Source of the DNA: Proteus alimentorum
GTDB taxonomy: Bacteria > Pseudomonadota > Gammaproteobacteria > Enterobacterales > Enterobacteriaceae
DNA length: 64,000 nucleotides
Assembly: GCF_002607735.1 (NCBI RefSeq)
Contig: NZ_NBVR01000024.1
Location: 248,001 to 312,000, forward strand
Direction: 5' to 3'
Shown here: positions 58,910 to 64,000 of the stretch, in pieces
Layout of the letters: each line of letters starts with the position of its first letter
Numbering within the stretch: the first letter of the stretch is position 1
Made by a program: the position numbers and the translations under genes
The notes under the pieces: model-generated
Database searches by the model: none
Told to the model about the DNA's origin: nothing
The model's input: the letters and a program-made list of their open reading frames with translations, nothing else

Positions 58910-58928
58910 CGTTGTTATGGTAACAACG
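58910..58928. repeat. Inverted repeat between recJ and prfB
   Basis: CGTTGTTA and TAACAACG flank a three-base spacer, giving an eight-pair perfect stem about 40 bases after recJ. No T-run follows. It could be a recJ mRNA end structure or a regulator site for prfB. Confidence 0.4.
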
Positions 58929-59040
58929 ATCTGATAGACAATTGTATATAAATGCTATAAACCCGCTGATATATCCGTTACAATATGCGGTTCAAAATTT
59001 ATTCCAATTGTTTTTGAAAACAACATAAAGACGAAAAAGT

Positions 59041-60139
59041 ATGTTTGAAATCAACCCCGTAAAACACCAAATAGAAGAAGTCTCTGAAAGAACAAATGTT
59101 CTCAGGGGGTATCTTTGACTATGATGCCAAGAAAGAGCGTTTAGAAGAAGTTAACGCTGAATTAGAACAACCTGATGTATGGAATGAGCCAGAAAGGGCA
59201 CAAGCATTAGGTAAAGAGCGTTCATCTCTTGAGGCTATCGTAGAAACAATCGATCAGTTAGATCAAGGACTAGAAGACGTTTCTGGTTTACTTGAATTAG
59301 CGGTTGAAGCTGATGACGAAGAAACATTTAACGAAGCTATTGCTGAATTAGATGTGTTAAATAAAAAGCTTGAGCAATTAGAATTCCGTCGTATGTTCTC
59401 TGGTGAATATGACAGTGCGGATTGCTACCTTGATTTACAAGCCGGTTCAGGTGGTACAGAAGCGCAAGATTGGGCAAGTATGCTGATGCGCATGTATTTA
59501 CGTTGGGCTGAATCAAGAGGCTTTAAAACAGAGATTATTGAAGAATCTGACGGTGATGTTGCAGGATTAAAATCAGCGACTATCAAAATTATTGGTGAGT
59601 ACGCTTATGGTTGGTTACGTACAGAAACAGGTGTTCATCGCCTAGTTCGTAAAAGTCCATTTGACTCAGGTGGCCGTCGCCATACCTCATTTAGTTCTGC
59701 CTTTATTTACCCTGAAGTTGATGACAATATTGATATTGAAATCAATCCAGCTGATTTGCGTATTGACGTTTATCGTGCTTCAGGTGCAGGTGGACAGCAC
59801 GTTAACAAAACAGAATCTGCGGTTCGTATTACCCACGTTCCAACAGGTCTTGTCACTCAATGCCAAAACGATCGCTCTCAGCATAAGAACAAAGATCAGG
59901 CAATGAAGCAGATGAAAGCGAAGTTATATGAGCTGGAAATGCAGAAGAAAAATGCAGACAAGCAAGTAATGGAAGATAACAAGTCCGATATTGGCTGGGG
60001 TAGTCAAATTCGTTCTTATGTTCTTGATGATTCACGTATTAAAGATTTACGTACTGGTGTGGAAACGCGTAATACACAAGCAGTATTAGACGGTGATCTT
60101 GATAAATTTATTGAAGCTAGCTTAAAAGCGGGCCTGTGA
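59041..60139 (+). CDS. prfB: Peptide chain release factor RF2, programmed +1 frameshift
   Basis: RF2 releases peptides at UGA and UAA codons. The gene begins at 59041 and runs 25 codons to an in-frame UGA at 59116; a +1 shift at CTT TGA C then continues in the next frame to 60139, giving 365 residues as in E. coli. The AGGGGG at 59104-59109 is the stimulatory internal Shine-Dalgarno. This is the known autoregulatory switch: low RF2 favours frameshifting. The SPF recognition motif is at residues 205-207 and the GGQ motif at 250-252. lysS follows after eight bases. Confidence 0.97.
59104..59119 (+). promoter_or_regulatory. RF2 programmed frameshift signal
   Basis: AGGGGGTATCTTTGAC contains the internal Shine-Dalgarno, the slippery CUU codon and the UGA stop followed by C, identical to the classic prfB signal. 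The skipped base is T59116. Confidence 0.97.
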
Positions 60140-60147
60140 GGAAAAAC

Positions 60148-61662
60148 ATGTCGCAACAGCAACAAGGTGCGGAGCAGGCACCTGATTTAAATAACGAACT
60201 GCAAACACGCCGCGAAAAATTATCCGCTTTACGTGATAATGGTAACGCATTCCCAAATGATTTCCGCAGAGATTCTCTGTCTGATGAATTACATCAAAAG
60301 TATGATGCAATGAGTGCAGAAGAGTTAGAAGCCGCAAATGTGGAAGTTTCTATTGCAGGTCGTATGATGACTCGCCGCATTATGGGTAAGGCATCTTTCG
60401 CTACATTGCAAGACATGGGTGGTCGTATTCAGCTTTATGTTTCTCGTGATGATTTACCAGAAGGGATCTATAACGAGCAATTTAAAAAATGGGATCTGGG
60501 CGATATCTTAGGTGCTCGCGGTCGTGTTTTCAAAACGAAAACGGGTGAATTAAGTGTTCACTGTACAGAAGTGCGTTTATTAACTAAAGCACTACGCCCA
60601 TTACCAGATAAATTCCACGGTTTAGCTGACCAAGAAATGCGTTATCGTCAGCGTTATTTAGATCTGATTTCTAATGAAGAATCGCGTAAAACTTTCCAAA
60701 TTCGTTCACAAGTCATGGCGGGTATCCGTCAATTTATGGTGAACAAAGGCTTTATGGAAGTTGAAACGCCGATGATGCAAACCATTCCTGGTGGAGCGAG
60801 TGCGCGTCCGTTTATTACTCACCATAATGCGTTAGATATCGATATGTATCTGCGTATTGCTCCTGAGTTATATTTAAAACGTTTAGTTGTGGGTGGTTTT
60901 GATCGCGTATTTGAAATCAACCGTAACTTCCGTAACGAAGGTGTATCACCACGTCATAACCCAGAGTTCACCATGATGGAACTCTATATGGCGTATGCTG
61001 ATTACCGCGATCTGATTGAACTAACTGAAGAATTATTCCGTACATTGACTGAAAATGTACTGGGCTCTTCATTAGTGAAATACGGTGATCAAGAGTTTGA
61101 TTTTGGTAAACCCTTTGCCAAATTAACCATGAAAGAAGCTATCTGCAAATATCGTCCAGAAACTGTAATGGCTGATTTGGATGATATGGATAAAGCCGTT
61201 GCTATTGCTCAATCTATTGGTATTAAGATTGAGAAAAGCTGGGGCTTAGGTCGTGTTCAGTGTGAAATTTTTGAAGAAGTTGCAGAAAGCCACTTAATTC
61301 AACCAACGTTCATTATTGAATATCCTGCCGAAGTTTCTCCATTGGCTCGTCGTAACGATGATAATCCATTTATCACTGACCGCTTTGAATTCTTTATTGG
61401 TGGTCGAGAAATTGGTAATGGTTTCTCAGAACTTAATGATGCACAAGACCAAGCAGAACGTTTTGAAGATCAAGTTCGCCAAAAAGAAGCGGGTGATGCA
61501 GAAGCTATGTTCTTCGACCATGACTATATCACGGCATTAGAACATGGTTTACCGCCAACAGCAGGTTTAGGTATTGGTATTGACCGTATGGTGATGTTAT
61601 TTACTAACAGTCACACTATTCGTGATGTTATTTTATTCCCAGCAATGCGCCCTAATAAATAA
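60148..61662 (+). CDS. lysS: Lysyl-tRNA synthetase (class II)
   Basis: LysS charges tRNA-Lys. The 504-residue protein starts at the ATG at 60148 ([18 protein letters not shown]), which has AGGAAAAA upstream; a GTG at 60136 inside prfB's end would add four residues. It has an N-terminal OB-fold anticodon-binding domain and a class II catalytic core with motif 2 ([14 protein letters not shown]) and motif 3 ([10 protein letters not shown]). prfB-lysS is a conserved enteric operon. An intrinsic terminator follows. Confidence 0.97.
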   Translation: MSQQQQGAEQAPDLNNELQTRREKLSALRDNGNAFPNDFRRDSLSDELHQKYDAMSAEELEAANVEVSIAGRMMTRRIMGKASFATLQDMGGRIQLYVSRDDLPEGIYNEQFKKWDLGDILGARGRVFKTKTGELSVHCTEVRLLTKALRPLPDKFHGLADQEMRYRQRYLDLISNEESRKTFQIRSQVMAGIRQFMVNKGFMEVETPMMQTIPGGASARPFITHHNALDIDMYLRIAPELYLKRLVVGGFDRVFEINRNFRNEGVSPRHNPEFTMMELYMAYADYRDLIELTEELFRTLTENVLGSSLVKYGDQEFDFGKPFAKLTMKEAICKYRPETVMADLDDMDKAVAIAQSIGIKIEKSWGLGRVQCEIFEEVAESHLIQPTFIIEYPAEVSPLARRNDDNPFITDRFEFFIGGREIGNGFSELNDAQDQAERFEDQVRQKEAGDAEAMFFDHDYITALEHGLPPTAGLGIGIDRMVMLFTNSHTIRDVILFPAMRPNK

Positions 61663-61736
61663 TTATTATTTTAAATAACTGTTATTTTAAATAAATGGTT
61701 AATTAACAAATAGCATTAACGAATACCCATATAGTT

Positions 61737-61769
61737 ATAAAGCCACCGAAAGGTGGCTTTATTGTTTTT
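61737..61769 (+). terminator. Intrinsic terminator of lysS
   Basis: ATAAAGCCACC and GGTGGCTTTAT form an 11-pair stem closed by a GAAA tetraloop, followed by a T-rich stretch. Confidence 0.92.
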
Positions 61770-61870
61770 AAAAACAAATAGTTATATTTTTTGTGATGAT
61801 TAAATAATCATTTGAATAAGAAGGGGGATTGTCGTTCAATCAAGGAGGCGTATAATCAGAAAAATCTACC

Positions 61871-61944
61871 GCGGGCGTAGTTCAATGGTAGAACGAGAGC
61901 TTCCCAAGCTCTATACGAGGGTTCGATTCCCTTCGCCCGCTCCA
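61871..61944 (+). tRNA. glyU: tRNA-Gly, anticodon CCC
   Basis: The 74-base cloverleaf has a GCGGGCG/CGCCCGC acceptor stem, T discriminator and encoded CCA end. The anticodon loop is TTCCCAA, giving CCC for GGG codons, and the T-loop is GTTCGATTC. The sequence matches E. coli glyU. It stands alone between lysS and the chemoreceptor gene. No integrase or attachment duplication is visible next to it. Confidence 0.97.
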
Positions 61945-62241
61945 AGAACTCTTTTCCTCAAATACGCTCTCAATATTGTCCACTCAACATTTATGTTTCT
62001 TTAGCTGATTTAAGAATATTCCAAACCTTATTTTTCTCTTCAATTATCCTTTGCTCTCTTTAATGCTTCTTATTTATTTTTATCGCAATCATTATATCAA
62101 CATTATGATTTTTAATGATTTTCTGTTTTTTATATTAAATTATAAAAAATGATATATAAGTAACATTTTTGCTTCTTTCATCTAACTCTTTTTATGTATA
62201 GAAAATAAAAAACCAATTTATAAAAAACTTTAGTAAAAAAT
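61945..62241. other. AT-rich non-coding region upstream of the chemoreceptor gene
   Basis: No gene is seen between the tRNA and the sigma-28 promoter. The stretch is strongly AT-rich. No clear terminator for the tRNA is visible. Confidence 0.5.
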
Positions 62242-62268
62242 TAAAATAAATTGAAAAAGTGTCGATAA
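62242..62268 (+). promoter_or_regulatory. Sigma-28 (FliA) flagellar promoter
   Basis: TAAA at 62242-62245, a 15-base spacer and GTCGATAA at 62261-62268 match the FliA consensus TAAA-N15-GCCGATAA with one mismatch. It lies 52 bases before the chemoreceptor start, typical of class 3 flagellar and chemotaxis genes. Confidence 0.82.
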
Positions 62269-62320
62269 GAGTACATTACGCCCTATTGGGCTTACTTTAT
62301 CTTGTTAGTTGAGAAATTCG

Positions 62321-63871
62321 ATGCAGAAACTTCGTAACATTACTATTCGTCTGATGATGATAATCATACTGGGGACTTTATGTGTGTTATTTGGCAGTGT
62401 TAGCCTTTATAGCGCATGGTCATTATCACAAATATCTGAAGGCAATCAATCTGATAATCAAATAATAAAACAAATGGCTGCACTCAGTCAGGGAAATGAT
62501 CAGTATTTTCGATTCACTTCTCGATTAAATCGTCTCGTTGAGGAGAAAGCAGAAGGCAAAAACGTCGATTTTACACAAGCACAATTGGCGATGGATAATA
62601 TGGAAAAACAGATTACGTATATGAAATCTGTTTCCCCAGGGCCGATGGATGCAAAAGTATCGAAAGAGCTAATGGATGTATGGCAAGCGCTTTTTGAACA
62701 AGGAGTAAAAAAGCAGATGGAATTAGCGCTCAATGGCACCATCGAGCAATATGAACATCATGCAAAAAATGTAACACCTGCGTTGAGTCGCGAATTAGGT
62801 AATGTGAGTGAAAACTTTAATAATGCCGCAAATATAAAAATCGATAGTACGATTGAAGAAGTGGATGGGCTTATTGAAGTGACACAAATAGTTATTATTG
62901 TTAGCGCCATTTTAGGGGGGGGAATTTTGATCCTCACTGATCGCTATTTAGTGGTAATGTTACAAAAACCACTCGAAAGTATTCGCCAACATTTTATAAG
63001 AATTACAGAAGGTGATCTGAGTCAGCCACTAGCGCCTTTTGGTAATAACTGTGCTGGGCGATTAATACCGTTATTAAATGAGATGCAAAATAGTTTGCAT
63101 GAAGCGGTAAGTACGATCCGAATAGGAAGTGATAGTATTTATCGTGGCGCATCTGAAATTGCTAAAGGGAATAACGATTTGGCTTCTCGTACAGAGGAGC
63201 AAGCAACGGCATTAGAACAAACAGCAGCAAGTATGGAAGAGATTACCGCTGCTGTTAATCAGAATATGGAACATGCTTATCAAGCGAGAGAATTGGCTGA
63301 AGTTGCATCAGTGACAGTTGAAAAAGGCAATGAATTAGCTGAATCTGTTGTAACAACAATGGATGGGATCTCTAATAGTTCAAGTAAGATTGCCGATATC
63401 ATCAATGTCATTAATAACATTGCATTTCAAACGAATATACTTGCTTTAAATGCATCAGTAGAAGCGGCAAGAGCAGGTGCTCATGGTCGAGGATTTATGG
63501 TTGTCGCCAATGAAGTGCGTAATTTAGCAGGAGATAGTGCCAAAGCTGCTAAAGAAATTGAACTCCTTATTGCTGATTCCTCAAAACGTGTAAAAAAAGG
63601 TGCAAGTTTAGTGAGTGATATGGAAAAAACGATGGAAGATATTTTGACGGGAGTTAAACAGGTAACGTCAATAATGAAAGAAATCACGGTTGCATCTGAA
63701 GAGCAAAGTAAAGGTATTGGTCAAGTGAGTGTGGCGATTACTCAAATGGATGGTGTAACACAACAGAATGCCTCTTTAGTTGAACAAGTTTCAGCGGCAG
63801 CTATTTCATTAGAAAGACAAACCGAAGAATTACAGTTATCGGTACAAAAATTCAATCTTGTTCATCATTGA
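62321..63871 (+). CDS. Methyl-accepting chemotaxis protein
   Basis: This is a transmembrane chemoreceptor that signals through CheW and CheA. The ATG at 62321 (516 residues) is preferred to a TTG at 62309. A first membrane helix lies at about 12-32, then a periplasmic four-helix ligand domain of about 150 residues, a second membrane helix at about 188-212, a HAMP domain, and the cytoplasmic coiled coil with the conserved hairpin tip ([10 protein letters not shown] near residue 368). It ends VQKFNLVHH and has no terminal NWETF-type pentapeptide, so CheR would have to be recruited by other receptors. The ligand cannot be told; it is of the Tar/Tsr type in layout. Expression should be tied to flagellar and swarming regulation. 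Confidence 0.92.
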   Translation: MQKLRNITIRLMMIIILGTLCVLFGSVSLYSAWSLSQISEGNQSDNQIIKQMAALSQGNDQYFRFTSRLNRLVEEKAEGKNVDFTQAQLAMDNMEKQITYMKSVSPGPMDAKVSKELMDVWQALFEQGVKKQMELALNGTIEQYEHHAKNVTPALSRELGNVSENFNNAANIKIDSTIEEVDGLIEVTQIVIIVSAILGGGILILTDRYLVVMLQKPLESIRQHFIRITEGDLSQPLAPFGNNCAGRLIPLLNEMQNSLHEAVSTIRIGSDSIYRGASEIAKGNNDLASRTEEQATALEQTAASMEEITAAVNQNMEHAYQARELAEVASVTVEKGNELAESVVTTMDGISNSSSKIADIINVINNIAFQTNILALNASVEAARAGAHGRGFMVVANEVRNLAGDSAKAAKEIELLIADSSKRVKKGASLVSDMEKTMEDILTGVKQVTSIMKEITVASEEQSKGIGQVSVAITQMDGVTQQNASLVEQVSAAAISLERQTEELQLSVQKFNLVHH

Positions 63872-64000
63872 TATAGAAAATTTGTACACTGTGTGTCTAA
63901 GGTGGTAAGTTTTTACTCGTTAGACGCATAAACATAATAAATTTAAAGTTTAACTTCTTATTATTCTTGCTTTTATTTAAAAGCAGAAATAGATTTAACT

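Noticed and set aside
61871..61944. tRNA-Gly as an integration site for a mobile element
   Set aside because: No integrase, no direct duplication of the tRNA 3' end and no accessory genes follow; the next gene is an ordinary chemoreceptor.

Overview
The window is chromosomal DNA of an AT-rich enterobacterium, most likely Proteus or a close Morganellaceae relative. Nearly every core gene has an Escherichia coli counterpart in E. coli-like order, but codon use is AT-rich. nadC, expected between ppdD and ampD, is missing, which fits the nicotinate requirement known for Proteus. The species call is an inference.

Layout. 1-4055 (minus strand): zapD (cut by the window edge), coaE, then the type IV pilus genes hofC-hofB-ppdD. 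4267-12262 (plus): ampD, pdhR, aceE-aceF and lpd (pyruvate dehydrogenase), with a perfect PdhR operator upstream of pdhR. 12469-25296 (minus): an accessory insertion carrying a 4072-residue MARTX toxin gene (rtxA) and a small rtxH-like gene. 25980-29085: acnB and yacL. 29178-34961: mscS, argO, yggE-like, argP (minus), rpiA, serA. In E. coli the block up to yacL and the block from mscS onward lie far apart, so a rearrangement junction falls near 29.1 kb. 35039-40603 (minus): a second accessory insertion, the toxin's type I secretion genes rtxB-rtxD-rtxE. 40692-42084 (minus): fau, 6S RNA and zapA. 42261-46719: ygfB, pepP, ubiH, ubiI. 47134-51665: gcvT-gcvH-gcvP. 51756-56386: a YfbR-like HD nucleotidase and ygfZ (minus), sdhE, ygfX, fldB (minus), xerD. 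56420-61662: dsbC, recJ, prfB with its programmed frameshift, lysS. 61871: tRNA-Gly(CCC). The window ends with a chemoreceptor gene that has a near-consensus flagellar sigma-28 promoter.

The main item of interest is the MARTX system. The toxin has the canonical N-terminal A and B glycine-rich repeats, a Rho-inactivation domain (RID), an alpha/beta hydrolase (ABH), an inositol-phosphate-activated cysteine protease (CPD) with catalytic His and Cys present, and C-terminal repeats. It carries only two effectors (RID and ABH); no actin cross-linking domain is seen. Toxin and exporter genes are about 10 kb apart, separated by housekeeping genes, whereas in Vibrio they are adjacent and divergent. 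No rtxC acyltransferase gene is seen. Toxin export would rely on RtxB/RtxE (ABC proteins), RtxD (adaptor) and a TolC encoded elsewhere.

Other points: absence of guaC, nadC, ampE and aroP at their E. coli positions, a HofB lacking its N-terminal domain, a strong unexplained hairpin before aceE, an intrinsic terminator between gcvH and gcvP, and separation of sdhE from ygfX.
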